A stretch of 64,000 nt of DNA, taken from the NCBI RefSeq assembly GCF_011601265.1, contig NZ_JAAOLX010000005.1:248001-312000 (forward strand), read 5' to 3'. Below are positions 41,757-50,639 of the stretch, piece after piece (positions within the stretch are counted from its first letter, which is position 1; every line of letters starts with the position of its first letter). A program made the position numbers and the translations under genes. The notes below the pieces were generated by a model. That model worked only from the letters and a program-made list of their open reading frames with translations, was not told where the DNA came from and did not search any database. The stretch is from Iodobacter violaceini. GTDB lineage: Bacteria; Pseudomonadota; Gammaproteobacteria; Burkholderiales; Chitinibacteraceae.

Positions 41757-44620
41757 TTTTTTAACATGCCTTTAATGAGAGCCAGTGCGGCTTCCGCGTC
41801 GGAAGCAGAGCCTGCATGAGGATTCTCAGTTTTATTTTTTGCATTCCATTTACGGTTATCTTCACCTAATTTTACTTGTGCAGTACCAAGGGGGACGCCT
41901 TGAACTCGAGCAAAGCCCTTGTCATCCAATACCCCATTGATTTCTGTTCCATCTGGGTACTTCAATTTAAACGGAGCACCTTTAACGGGCTCCAGATCGT
42001 TATACCCATAGTTTAATTCTATCCAATTATCTTTATTTTCCGGCTTAGGCATAAAGGGGAAGTTTGAATCTAATTTCGCTGGCCCACTCAACTCATGGCT
42101 GGCCCCTTTAATACTCACTTCCCCTGGGCAATGGATCTCGATATTGCCCCCTTTTAGCCGGATATAGCCTCCACCAGAGGTGAAGAGCACTTCATCACCT
42201 GCCGCGATTTCTACTTTTTCTTTGCAGGCAGTGATTTTGATGTTTTTGTCTGCTGTGATTTCAATATCATCGCTCTGTGCTTGCAGCTGGATTTTACCTT
42301 TGGCTGCGATCAGCTTTAGCGCGACTTTGTCTTTTACTCCCGCTACAAACAGGCTGATATGTTGGCCGACATTATGAATCCAGCGGCGGCCAGAGGTTTG
42401 ATTGCTGTCTCTTTGAGCAACTAAATCAAGGTTTGTGCCTGCGGTGATCGTCTGGCTCTGTGGCGTGGTGATGGCTACGCCGTCCTCACCATGTAGCAAG
42501 ATGATTTGCTGCTGGCCAGCTTGATCTTTCGATTTGCTCTTGCCGTCTTTATCGGTGTTACTGCCTGCTTCTAAGCTTTTGCTGGCGTGCACATGGTGGT
42601 GAAGATGGCCGGTAGTGGTTTTGTCGCCTGCGCTGTTGTCTGACTTAACCGTTTTATCGCCATCGCCGGTTTCGATGGTATCAGCGAGTTGATTGGTGGC
42701 GGTTTCACCAAGGCTTTGTGCTAGCGCAAGGGCTGAATCAAGCTGGCTTTGCGCAGGGCTGTGATCCAGCTGTTTGCCGCTTGCGCCACCTTTGGCTTCG
42801 GTGCTAATCAAGAGACCGCTGGCGCGGATTGCGCCTTGTTTGTCGCTGCGTAATTCAAAGCCTTCACCGCGTGGCTCGCCTTTACCGTCGGTGCGCGGGT
42901 GGGTTAAGTAGCCAAGATTGAGCTGGGTTTTGCCGTGCTCGCTCGATAATTTGGTTCGAACTTCGCCCTTGGTATCATCAAACAGCAGCTCGCCGTATTG
43001 GCCGCCTTCATGCTCTTTGGTTTTGATGCCTGATAGCGTTTTATTAGCTGGTAAAGTACCTGCACCGCTGAAGGTGGGGACTGGATGGCTGCCGTTGTGC
43101 AGTACGCCGGTAACAATGGGGCGGTCGATGTCGCCCTCTATAAAGCTTACAGTCACCTCCATGCCCACCCTAGGAATGAACTGATGCCCAAAACTTGCGC
43201 CAGCCGATGATATTGCAACGCGAATCCAGCAGGATGATTTATCGTCTAGGTTTGCGCCAAACTCGGGATGTTCGGCGGCACGTTGCCAGTGGTACTGCAC
43301 CTTAATACGGCCTTGCTCGTCGGTGTGGACTTCTGATCCAGCAGGGCCAACTACGATAGCGGTTTGCATGCCATGACTTTTAGGCTTGCTGTGCTCTTCA
43401 TGGGCGAAGCGTGGAGTAATTGGCTGGCCGCGTCTTTGAGCGGTAAAGTCAGCTTGGTAAGGCTTGCTATCCTTAGCACTAGCGGTCAAAAGGCTGGGGG
43501 CGATCAGGCCAAGTTGCTGAGTCAAATCCACAGGCAAATTATTATTAGCGGTGAATTTTAGCTCAGTCACGGCAAATTCGCGTTGCTCGGCAGCATCCCA
43601 AGAATGAGCGGGGTGATCTTCTAGGCGGAACCACTGACCAGCCTGCAAAGCACGCACAGTACCAGAGCCGGTGAATGATTTCTTTTGTGCATCGAGTGCT
43701 TGCTGACGCAACTGCGCATAGTGGCTGAGGCCTTCAGAATCATTGGCGTAATACAGAGATTGCGGATCGTAATCCTCAAAGCTTGCTTGCAGCTGCTGCC
43801 CACCTTCGCCTTGGTCGATACGACTTTCATCAAAGCTTTGGTTTGTGGTGGTGGCCTTGTAATCAAAGCTGGCGAGCGACACCGAGCTGCTACCAATTTG
43901 GCGCTGGCTATTCCATACTGTAAGTGCGTCGCTTTCCTCCGTCGCATCTATCCGGTGAAAACGCACTTTTTCAGTTTCTGCTAGGGAAAATGCATCATCA
44001 AATACAAGCAGCTGTACCTGTGGCGTATCGCTGGCTAAATGTATAAATCGCCAGGCTAAGCCTTCCTCGTGCATCAGCCGCACTAAGAAATCAAAATCTG
44101 ATTCTCGATATTGCATGCAGTAGGATCTAGGGGAATGCGTGCCAGAGAGTTTGAAATCCAGTGTTTGCACGGCAGCAAAAACGGGGTTTTTAGCCTGATG
44201 CTCGGCCAAGACTTGCTTCACAATATCCGGAGTCGATAGATCCTGAAAAACGCGTGAAGTGCGTCGGTATCTAAGCAGGGCAAAAGGTGGCTCTACTGTG
44301 AGAGCGTATTTAGCAAAGCCCCCATCTGAGCCTAAAAGTTGTGCTTGTGAAATTACCCCACAGCGCTCAATGGCGTCGCCATTTGCATCGGCCACAGCCA
44401 AAACAACCGGCAAGCCGAGCAGAGATTTAAGCTCTATGTCGCATGAGGGGGAAAGGCACTCAATCTGATAGCGATAAGCCCGACTAATTCCTTCACTGCC
44501 TGTTACACGCTGAGGCAAGAGCTGTTCGCCCCATGCTGCACCGTCGCCTAGCTGAAGAGAGATAAGGCGCTGATCCTGATTAAAAGCAGCGGCGAAAGAG
44601 GCAAGCAGATCAAGGGTCAT
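41753..44620 (-). CDS. vgrG: VgrG (TssI) spike protein with C-terminal extension
   Basis: A 955-residue VgrG. The N-terminal gp27-like part covers ~1-390 (RVTGSEGISRAYRYQIECLS; FLVRLMHEEGLAWRF). The gp5-like OB part is at ~400-520 (VGPAGSEVHTDEQGRIKVQY; CWIRVAISSAGASFGHQFIP). DUF2345 lies at ~690-830 (HGEDGVAITTP; KNIKITACKEKVEIAAGDEV). A small C-terminal domain (~860-920: GYNDLEPVKGAPFKLKYPDG, LDDKGFARVQGVPLG) has a transthyretin-like look and may bind the effector. It forms the tip of the T6SS needle. No other T6SS gene is in the window, so the host apparatus is needed. Confidence 0.95.
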   Translation of the reverse strand: MTLDLLASFAAAFNQDQRLISLQLGDGAAWGEQLLPQRVTGSEGISRAYRYQIECLSPSCDIELKSLLGLPVVLAVADANGDAIERCGVISQAQLLGSDGGFAKYALTVEPPFALLRYRRTSRVFQDLSTPDIVKQVLAEHQAKNPVFAAVQTLDFKLSGTHSPRSYCMQYRESDFDFLVRLMHEEGLAWRFIHLASDTPQVQLLVFDDAFSLAETEKVRFHRIDATEESDALTVWNSQRQIGSSSVSLASFDYKATTTNQSFDESRIDQGEGGQQLQASFEDYDPQSLYYANDSEGLSHYAQLRQQALDAQKKSFTGSGTVRALQAGQWFRLEDHPAHSWDAAEQREFAVTELKFTANNNLPVDLTQQLGLIAPSLLTASAKDSKPYQADFTAQRRGQPITPRFAHEEHSKPKSHGMQTAIVVGPAGSEVHTDEQGRIKVQYHWQRAAEHPEFGANLDDKSSCWIRVAISSAGASFGHQFIPRVGMEVTVSFIEGDIDRPIVTGVLHNGSHPVPTFSGAGTLPANKTLSGIKTKEHEGGQYGELLFDDTKGEVRTKLSSEHGKTQLNLGYLTHPRTDGKGEPRGEGFELRSDKQGAIRASGLLISTEAKGGASGKQLDHSPAQSQLDSALALAQSLGETATNQLADTIETGDGDKTVKSDNSAGDKTTTGHLHHHVHASKSLEAGSNTDKDGKSKSKDQAGQQQIILLHGEDGVAITTPQSQTITAGTNLDLVAQRDSNQTSGRRWIHNVGQHISLFVAGVKDKVALKLIAAKGKIQLQAQSDDIEITADKNIKITACKEKVEIAAGDEVLFTSGGGYIRLKGGNIEIHCPGEVSIKGASHELSGPAKLDSNFPFMPKPENKDNWIELNYGYNDLEPVKGAPFKLKYPDGTEINGVLDDKGFARVQGVPLGTAQVKLGEDNRKWNAKNKTENPHAGSASDAEAALALIKGMLKK

Positions 44621-44930
44621 GAGAAACCAAGGGCTTACAGGAGGGATTCTATATTACACGAAGCTTTATTCTCGCTGGTGTAGGATTGCAAACATCGTAT
44701 GGTGTAATTATGAACATTGTTGAGTTTTGTAAGGTATATCGCTTATTACAATATCGCGATAGAACGCCCAGATGCCAGCGATATAACCTTATAAGACTAG
44801 GGATGGACCCAGGTTCACCCATTTAAATGAAAAAAATCAAACACATAATCAAGCAGATCAAGCTCTGTCTCTATGGCCAATTATCAGCAAGCCATGTAGA
44901 AAAGTGGAGTGACGCCTACAGTCTTTGAAG
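44621..44930. other. Intergenic region upstream of vgrG
   Basis: About 310 bp holding the presumed vgrG promoter. A 33-codon plus-strand frame at 44827-44928 (MKKIKHIIKQIKLCLYGQ...) lacks a good ribosome site and has no recognisable match; I do not call it. Nothing else is visible. Confidence 0.5.
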
Positions 44931-45839
44931 TCATTTACTCCTATTTTTGGCAATATCCTGCGCAAGTTTTAGAAGTTGGGTATTTCGTCGAGCACGCTCT
45001 GGAGAAGTATGAATCAGTGACTCAAAACGCTCAGGGGTGAAGAGTAGTTGTTTTGTAAAAATCGTCGGAGCTTTGGCTGCTTCGTTGGTTTTTGTAAAAT
45101 CCTGAACTCGAAGAATTAAACTTTCAATCAGCGTACCGTCTTCTGCTTTAATTTCAGCTCGATGATGCAAGCACTGCAAATCAAGCGCATACCATGCGCT
45201 CCCCTTCTCAAGTCGCCCTGATGGCGAAATACTCGCCTGCGGCACTTGCGCAAGAATGAGTGTTGCTAGCTCAACATTTTCCCCTACTGGCTGCATAAAT
45301 AGACTTTGCGTTGGACCAAAATAAGCAATCATCCAAGGCAGATTTCGAAGATTGGCTCCTGTATATAGGTAGCCCTCTGAATCAAACCATTGCTTAAGCA
45401 TTCGTCCCGCAAATGCATCCGAAAATGCGAAACCGAAATCATCACGCAGAATAAGTACAATACGATCAAACTCAGCGATGGCCATGTCTATTAATTGTTG
45501 GGCAACTGGCCCCATCTCCCTTCGTACATGTTTGTTGTGTGAATGTGTTTTTAGCCTGTAGGGGCAGAATGCCAAATCAAGCTCATTAAATGGAAAACCT
45601 AAAATAGCCGTTCCTGTGTGGCTACCATATGGCCTCGGGCTGTTTTCTTTTTGCTTGTATACCCCTTTCAATTGAATAGGCGTATCGCAATATGGGCACA
45701 GGGCAAAATGCTTGTCATCTCCACGCAACTGCCCTTGTCTAAACCAAGGCGCACGTCGCCCCAAGAGTTTTTCGACGTTCTCCCGGGTGATTTTATGAAT
45801 AGGAGTATATCCAGCTACAACCTTAAAATGAGCAACCAT
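44931..45839 (-). CDS. Protein of unknown function with a Cys-pair (zinc-ribbon-like) segment
   Basis: A 302-residue cytoplasmic protein. Residues ~44-55 contain ALCPYCDTPIQL and a later LAFCPYRLKTHSH, which could form a metal site. The middle (QQLIDMAIAEFDRIVLILRD; FAFSDAFAGRMLKQWFDSEG) and the C-terminal part (WYALDLQCLHHRAEI; ESLIHTSPERARRNTQLLKL) have no family I recognise. It stands alone between the VgrG operon and a VapBC pair, with AT-rich flanks. It may be a restriction- or DNA-linked accessory gene, but that is speculation. Confidence 0.7.
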   Translation of the reverse strand: MVAHFKVVAGYTPIHKITRENVEKLLGRRAPWFRQGQLRGDDKHFALCPYCDTPIQLKGVYKQKENSPRPYGSHTGTAILGFPFNELDLAFCPYRLKTHSHNKHVRREMGPVAQQLIDMAIAEFDRIVLILRDDFGFAFSDAFAGRMLKQWFDSEGYLYTGANLRNLPWMIAYFGPTQSLFMQPVGENVELATLILAQVPQASISPSGRLEKGSAWYALDLQCLHHRAEIKAEDGTLIESLILRVQDFTKTNEAAKAPTIFTKQLLFTPERFESLIHTSPERARRNTQLLKLAQDIAKNRSK

Positions 45840-46006
45840 TCCCCTGCTCCTTGCATTTTGCCGGTGTTCAAAAAGAGTAATTGTTTTTTATGCGGTAACC
45901 GCAACGATTCTATCGTCTAATTGTAAAGCTCACTACAAGAGCCAAGCTTGTCAACCAGTGCGTTTCAGCTCCATGATTTCGGCTTACGGCATACACCGAC
46001 TTTATT

Positions 46007-46384
46007 TTAATGATTTACCTGCAGTTGATACGGTATACGCACGCCAGGCTCATCCGCGTGAAAGTCTTTAGGGTTACGAGTGACCAGCAATAAATTATTT
46101 TCTTGAGCTGTTGCCCAAATAATTGCATCTGGTAGCTTTACCCTTTTAGCCTGCCTAATTTCAACGGCCCTGCGTGCAACGTGCATATCAACGGGCAGTA
46201 GTTCAAAAGATTGTAAAAAACTCTCTGTCTCAAGCCGGTCTAGGTCTGTGGCCCCTGCCATTACCTCCATCCAGGTAATCATGCTGATTGCAACTTCTGT
46301 ATAACGGGATAGCTCGTTACGCGCTTCTTCATGGCCATTCAAATAGTCGATCAGAATATTGGTATCGAATAACGCCTTTACCAT
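46007..46384 (-). CDS. vapC: VapC-type PIN-domain toxin (pair 1)
   Basis: A 125-residue PIN-domain ribonuclease: FDTNILIDYLNG with the first catalytic Asp, the Glu in MITWMEVMAG, and the later acidic residues in LPDAIIWATAQENNLLLVTRNPKDF. VapC toxins cut RNA (often initiator tRNA or rRNA) when free of antitoxin. Its start overlaps the antitoxin gene by 7 bases. In a mobile element such pairs act in maintenance or defence. Confidence 0.9.
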   Translation of the reverse strand: MVKALFDTNILIDYLNGHEEARNELSRYTEVAISMITWMEVMAGATDLDRLETESFLQSFELLPVDMHVARRAVEIRQAKRVKLPDAIIWATAQENNLLLVTRNPKDFHADEPGVRIPYQLQVNH

Positions 46385-46590
46385 TCTTCTCGCATCCCGT
46401 TTTCATATTCCACCCCGTCAATGGGCCGTGTTTTCCACAAGCCAAATGCTTCATCTGTTTTAGGTGTATTGGCTTGAATAAATGCGTCAATAGCACGCCT
46501 CACAGCTTCAGCCCTGCTGATACCTGCTCGCTCACAAACCTTGGCCAACGCATCTATTTTGTTATCTGGTATATCCATCAGTGCCCGCAT
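46378..46590 (-). CDS. vapB: VapB-type ribbon-helix-helix antitoxin (pair 1)
   Basis: A 70-residue protein: the N-terminal half (MDIPDNKIDALAKVCERAGI, SRAEAVRRAIDAF) is a ribbon-helix-helix DNA-binding domain, and the C-terminal tail (FGLWKTRPIDGVEYENGMRE) should wrap the toxin. The start has GGAG eight bases upstream. AT-rich alternating sequence just upstream (46606-46630, GATATACATATC-like) is a likely autoregulatory operator. Confidence 0.88.
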   Translation of the reverse strand: MRALMDIPDNKIDALAKVCERAGISRAEAVRRAIDAFIQANTPKTDEAFGLWKTRPIDGVEYENGMREEW

Positions 46591-46982
46591 AGCAGCATCT
46601 CCATGTGTACGATATACATATCATATATCAAAGTCAGATAAAACCAAAAAGGCAATATTCTTCGCGCCATGAACGGCTCAAACATTCTGTCTTGAAACCC
46701 GTTCTGGAACACTTATAGTTGGTCCGATATTTGTATACATTTTTCGGACAAAAAAATCAGACTCATAAATTAAGGCACTCGATTAGCAGCCTTTATTCCA
46801 TGAAATACTACGTATATGCTACGTATATCTTTAGCAAGATACAGAATGTAATTATTTATACTACGTATTGAATACGTAGTATAAATTGATCAATACAGAC
46901 ATAAAATCTAACTCCAATCTTTCCCTATAAATATTACTCTAGCCTTCACAGCGCTTTGTTAAACTATCATTTTGATAGGCTA
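46591..46982. other. Intergenic region carrying repeat locus R3
   Basis: About 390 bp between the divergent VapBC pair and the HTH regulator gene. It holds the vapBC operator region, a GTCCGA/TCGGAC inverted repeat (46714-46749), and R3. Confidence 0.7.
46805..46882. repeat. TACTACGT repeat locus R3
   Basis: TACTACGT at 46806-46813 and TGCTACGT at 46817-46824 (11 bp apart), then TACTACGT at 46859-46866 and ACGTAGTA at 46874-46881 with a 7-bp spacer ATTGAAT. It lies ~100 bp upstream of an HTH regulator gene. Confidence 0.9.
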
Positions 46983-47495
46983 ATGAAATCGCCGATGGAT
47001 GCTAAAATGCAGACCAAAACTCAGCTATACCACTATACGATGTGTGGTTTAGACAACGTTTATCTTGAAAATGGCTATACGCACACCCAAACCACTTATG
47101 GTCTAGCGGTTAAAATCGAAGACTCCGAGGGTCTTGATCGAGCAATCGCCGTTGCTCTTATCAATGGCAACGCTCACCTCAACGGAAAAGAAATACGGTT
47201 CATGCGAACAATGATTGGCATGTCCCAAGGTGATCTAGCAGCTCAATGGTTAAACAAGGATGCACAAACGATTGCACGCTGGGAGAAAGGCACAAACCAG
47301 ATCCCTTGCGCTGAAGAAATGCTATTTAGACTATTCAGCAAGGCATTTTTGGATGGCAATGAGACTGTGCGGCAAGCCGTTCATTCACTTAATTTTATCG
47401 ATCGTGTAAAAAGTCAGCCTATCGTTTTATCTAAGGCAGATGGCCACTGGGTCCCATCAACCCAAGTTATCGAGCCTGAAAAATATACTGGGTGA
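46983..47495 (+). CDS. HTH transcriptional regulator (MqsA/XRE-like)
   Basis: About 170 residues. The N-terminal part has YHYTMCGLDNVYLENGYTHT, typical of a family of plasmid and ICE regulators. Residues ~75-125 hold the helix-turn-helix (LNGKEIRFMRTMIGMSQGDL, then AQTIARWEKGTNQIP). Several ATG codons are possible (46983, 46995, 47007); 46983 gives the longest reading with a plausible AGG upstream, and a TTG near 46956 is less likely. It has repeat locus R3 directly upstream and its own terminator, so it could be the protein that binds the TACTACGT repeats. That is a hypothesis. Confidence 0.75.
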   Translation: MKSPMDAKMQTKTQLYHYTMCGLDNVYLENGYTHTQTTYGLAVKIEDSEGLDRAIAVALINGNAHLNGKEIRFMRTMIGMSQGDLAAQWLNKDAQTIARWEKGTNQIPCAEEMLFRLFSKAFLDGNETVRQAVHSLNFIDRVKSQPIVLSKADGHWVPSTQVIEPEKYTG

Positions 47496-47512
47496 TTTAC
47501 GACTCCAAAAAC

Positions 47513-47543
47513 AAAAAAGCCACGAAAAAATTCGTGGCTTTTT
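47513..47543. terminator. Terminator after the HTH regulator
   Basis: Stem AAAAAGCCACGAA/TTCGTGGCTTTTT around AAAA, 18 bp after the stop. Confidence 0.9.
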
Positions 47544-47580
47544 AACATTAAAGCTCCTTAACCTGTTGAGAGCTGGCGTA

Positions 47581-47775
47581 TCAAAAATTGCGCCTAAAGT
47601 GCACAATTCCATGCTGTTCCACGGCAGAAATACGGCTGGTCTTAGAAGAGGCAAGCGCCTTAATTGCCCCAAAAGTAATCACTTTCCCTTCCAAAACTAC
47701 GGGCCTTTTTGAGTGGGTAGCCCCTTCAGTAGTCACGCCGTTATGCTGGTATAGCAGTGAAGAATTGGACATCAT
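47581..47775 (-). CDS. Small protein of unknown function
   Basis: A 64-residue frame starting MMSNSSLLYQHNGVTTEG, with AAGGA five bases upstream. It has a beta-rich look (VVLEGKVITFGAIKALAS) and no membrane segment or known motif. The spacing from its neighbours and the ribosome site support it as a real gene. Overlapping plus-strand frames have no ribosome site. Confidence 0.6.
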   Translation of the reverse strand: MMSNSSLLYQHNGVTTEGATHSKRPVVLEGKVITFGAIKALASSKTSRISAVEQHGIVHFRRNF

Positions 47776-47902
47776 TTTTCCTTAGCCCTTACACAAAAAA
47801 AATCGAAGAGACGTATTAGCAGTACCTCTCTTCGAAAATCCCAAACGTCATAAGCTCACACACAATAACGCGGCCTACTTCCGCGCTTCAAGCCTTCAAA
47901 AT

Positions 47903-48088
47903 TCACGCACTCAAAACTGATAGAGGCCATGAGATATGGCATCTTGTTTGCTCTTCGGTTGTACAATTGCCCAAAATAACGCTTGCCAGTTCGTCGCTGA
48001 TTTCACCCATAACAAAATGCGTTGGGATGAACTTTTTCATTCCATCAAGAATGTCATTTGAAGTGGTCAGTTTATTTTCTTGGCTCAT
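47903..48088 (-). CDS. Small protein of unknown function
   Basis: A 61-residue frame (MSQENKLTTSNDILDGMKKF; SDELASVILGNCTTEEQ). GGAG lies 7 bases before the ATG. It follows the 48103-48306 frame by 14 bp, so the two are probably co-transcribed. The NDILDGMKKFIPTHFVMGEI part looks like an alpha-helical small regulator, but no family is recognised. Confidence 0.55.
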   Translation of the reverse strand: MSQENKLTTSNDILDGMKKFIPTHFVMGEISDELASVILGNCTTEEQTRCHISWPLSVLSA

Positions 48089-48102
48089 TGTCTTGCTCCA
48101 GT

Positions 48103-48306
48103 TTAAGAGTGGGTTAATGTTGCTGCTTCTGGTTCGATTAAGTGATTGCCCAGCCAGATTGAACTCATCTCAGCAAGGCACACATCGAGTGACGAAGCTA
48201 TTGCTTCCTTACCTGCTTGAACATACGTACTGCTCACATAAGAAAAAAGATCGAGCTGTATTGCCTCTTTACCAAAATTATTATCTCTAAACAAATCAAA
48301 CATCAT
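48103..48306 (-). CDS. Small protein of unknown function
   Basis: A 67-residue frame (MMFDLFRDNNFGKEAIQLDL; AGKEAIASSLDVCLAEMSS). No clear ribosome site, so the call rests on its composition and its position before another small gene on the same strand. Possibly a small soluble helical protein. Confidence 0.45.
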   Translation of the reverse strand: MMFDLFRDNNFGKEAIQLDLFSYVSSTYVQAGKEAIASSLDVCLAEMSSIWLGNHLIEPEAATLTHS

Positions 48307-48375
48307 TATTCAATACAAACACAATACATTTTATTTATTCATAATCAATAGCAAAAGACAGATTAAATTTAATAA

Positions 48376-48573
48376 TTAAAAATAGATTATTTGATCTAGG
48401 CTAGTTTCCTCACCAACCCTGCCTGGTGTATCTGAAACTTCATCGACCTGATTTGGATATAGACTTTTCATCAAATGAGCACGAAGAGATTTTGAAACAA
48501 GCACCAAATCCCCTTGATCAGAAATTTCATACACCCCTGTCTCTTGTCTCCCTCCTGATAGTTTTTTTGGCAT
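48376..48573 (-). CDS. Small protein coupled to the membrane protein gene
   Basis: A 65-residue protein (MPKKLSGGRQETGVYEISDQ; GDLVLVSKSLRAHLMKSL). Its ATG shares one base with the stop of the upstream membrane protein gene, so the two are translationally coupled. Soluble, no known motif. Confidence 0.6.
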   Translation of the reverse strand: MPKKLSGGRQETGVYEISDQGDLVLVSKSLRAHLMKSLYPNQVDEVSDTPGRVGEETSLDQIIYF

Positions 48574-49418
48574 TAAACCTGTCCATTCCTTCTCAATTTC
48601 AAAAGGTTTCGCACGGCAACAAACAACCCTATCGTGCCAAAATATACTGAATCTACAACGGCATTATCAGGCGTAGTTAGAAACACAACGTGCTCATTAA
48701 ATGTCACGCGGCCCATGCTTTTAACCTCCCAATATTCTTTAGCTTCTGAAGCCAAGGTATGCAACGTCGGAATTTCAATACGCCCTGCTACAGATGAATT
48801 TATCACCATCAAGTTTTCTAAACTTGCCCCTTCAATCGACCCGGATACGTGCAAAATTGTCAGCATAAAACTCTGAAACTCTGTCTTAATAATCCAGTGA
48901 GAAACACACTCTGAAACCATCTGGTCGCGTCGTGGGACTTGAATTTGAATGACCTTAAATGCTGATTTTTTGGTATACCATCTACATATCGCTTTCACAT
49001 AAATGTTAAGCATTTTTGGTAATAACCAAACCATTAACTTATGATCATTTGCGGGCTGGCGTAACAGAGATCTCGTAATCGAAAAGCCCGCAGCTACCAT
49101 AAAAGCAATAACCGTAAACGTCTTGATTGCATTAACTTGAACCTGCTCTGGCAGCGATGAAAGAACAACCACCACGGCGAAAACCACTCCCAACAAGCTA
49201 ATCCACAGCAAGGTTTTTGGCAACGCTTGCATGGTGATAATCATTGAGACAATTGCGAAAAAAGATAAGCACATGGCAATGCAGAACAAAAAATTTATAA
49301 CCAGGCTAGGTAACGGAATTAATTGAAGCACGCATAACATTACGCCGAAGCAAATTAGAATCGCTTTGGAAATTTTTGACGCCAGCTTATCTATAAATAG
49401 TGGAGCAGTTTTAGACAT
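48573..49418 (-). CDS. Inner-membrane protein of unknown function
   Basis: A 281-residue protein with four hydrophobic segments in the first ~130 residues (ILICFGVMLCVLQLIPLPSL; FLFCIAMCLSFFAIVSMIIT; TLLWISLLGVVFAVVVVLSS; TFTVIAFMVAAGF) and a soluble C-terminal half, including SGSIEGASLENLMVINSS and GLFVAVRNLLKLRRNG. No family recognised. The gene downstream is coupled to it. It may be an exclusion or host-interaction membrane protein of the element. Confidence 0.7.
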   Translation of the reverse strand: MSKTAPLFIDKLASKISKAILICFGVMLCVLQLIPLPSLVINFLFCIAMCLSFFAIVSMIITMQALPKTLLWISLLGVVFAVVVVLSSLPEQVQVNAIKTFTVIAFMVAAGFSITRSLLRQPANDHKLMVWLLPKMLNIYVKAICRWYTKKSAFKVIQIQVPRRDQMVSECVSHWIIKTEFQSFMLTILHVSGSIEGASLENLMVINSSVAGRIEIPTLHTLASEAKEYWEVKSMGRVTFNEHVVFLTTPDNAVVDSVYFGTIGLFVAVRNLLKLRRNGQV

Positions 49419-49472
49419 ACAAACCTACTTATTCATGTAAAAGAACGAGGCTCAGCACAGTTTTTATGCCCT

Positions 49473-49724
49473 TTAAATTTGATCTACTGGAGTACTGGAT
49501 CGGGCGATATTGTCTTCAGCAATTTTCATAAAAGACAACTCAAGATCATCATCTGACATCTGATTCAAACCATACTTTAATGCGAGCCTGCCCAAGCGAT
49601 CTATTTTAACTTTCAGCTCTTTCTGCTCTTCAGCCTTAATTCTTTTTTTCAAATCTAGCAGCTCAGCCCGATGTTTTGCCTCTTTATTTTTTAGCTCCAA
49701 CACACCACTTTTAGCACCGGCCAT
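49473..49724 (-). CDS. TraD-like small mobilisation protein
   Basis: An 83-residue, highly charged, helical protein (LKNKEAKHRAELLDLKKRIK; LGRLALKYGLNQMSDDDLEL). The helix followed by a hydrophobic LGRLALKYGLN segment resembles the small TraD/MobD family of relaxosome accessory proteins in mobilisable and Ti-type plasmids. It lies next to a hairpin-rich non-coding region, where such genes are often found. No relaxase lies nearby. Moderate confidence. Confidence 0.5.
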   Translation of the reverse strand: MAGAKSGVLELKNKEAKHRAELLDLKKRIKAEEQKELKVKIDRLGRLALKYGLNQMSDDDLELSFMKIAEDNIARSSTPVDQI

Positions 49725-49967
49725 CTCTTAATTCCCTTTAAAGAAGTTCAATTATTTAAGCCCCTATTTTACGACAGGGCTAGTGTCGCCTCGTTTGCTA
49801 AGTCCCCCTATATTTCACGCCATTAGTACACGTAAAACTAAAGCCGTAAAAAAATCACTTAATGAGTGATAATTAGAGAGACAAATCAATGACGTTAATT
49901 ATCAATGATTTACCCCCATAAATAATGTGATACTTACAGGAGATTAAAAACTGAACGCAAAATAATG

Positions 49968-49996
49968 TTGACACTTACAAGTGTTTTACTTAGATT
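49968..49996 (+). promoter_or_regulatory. Strong sigma-70 promoter with overlapping operator
   Basis: TTGACA at 49968-49973, 17-bp spacer, TAGATT at 49991-49996. A palindrome CACTT-AC-AAGTG (49972-49983) overlaps the -35 box and spacer. A related half-site (TACTTACAG) occurs ~40 bp upstream. The layout suggests a repressible promoter. Confidence 0.75.
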
Positions 49997-50002
49997 GATG
50001 TT

Positions 50003-50130
50003 GCAGTCACAAACGCAAGCTGAGCGTTCAATAAATGCAGCGCCCCTAAAAAGGGCAAATCAAAAATGCTGGTAGAGATACCGGACTAGGCTAGGACTAC
50101 CTAGACCATTTAGAGGAGTTCGCTCCTTTT
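50003..50130 (+). ncRNA. Candidate small RNA of ~130 nt
   Basis: It would start ~7 bases after the -10 box and end at a GAGGAG-TTCG-CTCCTTTT hairpin (50111-50127), a UUCG-loop terminator with a short T-run. In between are a GCCC/GGGC hairpin (50043-50057) and a GGTA/TACC hairpin. No open reading frame with a ribosome site lies within it. The transcript is predicted, not shown. Confidence 0.45.
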
Positions 50131-50252
50131 GTAGATCAGTAGAAAGAGCATCAAGCGATTGAAGCTATTTGAATACTGATGAGTTAAGAAGTACGGCCAA
50201 GGCAATAGCTTAGGCACATAGATCAGTTTTTTTTTCAGACTGACAGTAAAAA

Positions 50253-50328
50253 AGCGATAGAAAATATCGCTCCTATTGGCACTCGCCAATGGGTCTAGTA
50301 ATCCACACCAGTTGTTCTCTCGAACAAC
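50253..50328. repeat. Three consecutive short hairpins
   Basis: AGCGATA/TATCGCT (50253-50271), ATTGGC/GCCAAT (50275-50290) and GTTGTTC/GAACAAC (50311-50328), close together in non-coding DNA. None has a T-run on the plus strand. Confidence 0.7.
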
Positions 50329-50639
50329 ACATACCAATGCATCTTAAGTAAGCAAATTTCGCAACGCCTGTAGTGTTGGCATTTTTTCGCCCCTATCTAC
50401 TTCGCACAACGCGGTTTTTGTTTTTTTTGATCCATTGAATAGATCGGCCATGCAGAGCCGGTTGGTAAAAAAAATACGCATATAGCCCCATAGCACCCGC
50501 AAGCAGCCGCTTGAATTACATACCGAACCTCCCTATCGCAGGCGTGGCAATCGTTATGAAATTGTGCAGAACTGATCGCTCAAAAGTAGGCCCATTGAGT
50601 GAAGATATGATCAGGATGGAGGTGCGAAAGAATTAGTTG

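Noticed and set aside
42180-43561. Plus-strand frames within vgrG
   Set aside because: They lie antisense inside a full-length VgrG gene and show no signal for translation.
44827-44928. 33-codon plus-strand frame upstream of vgrG
   Set aside because: No ribosome site, no recognised sequence and very short; not enough to call a gene.
46714-46749. GTCCGA/TCGGAC inverted repeat as a terminator
   Set aside because: The loop is long (24 bases) and the run after it is A on the plus strand with none on the minus strand, so it does not fit a rho-independent terminator.
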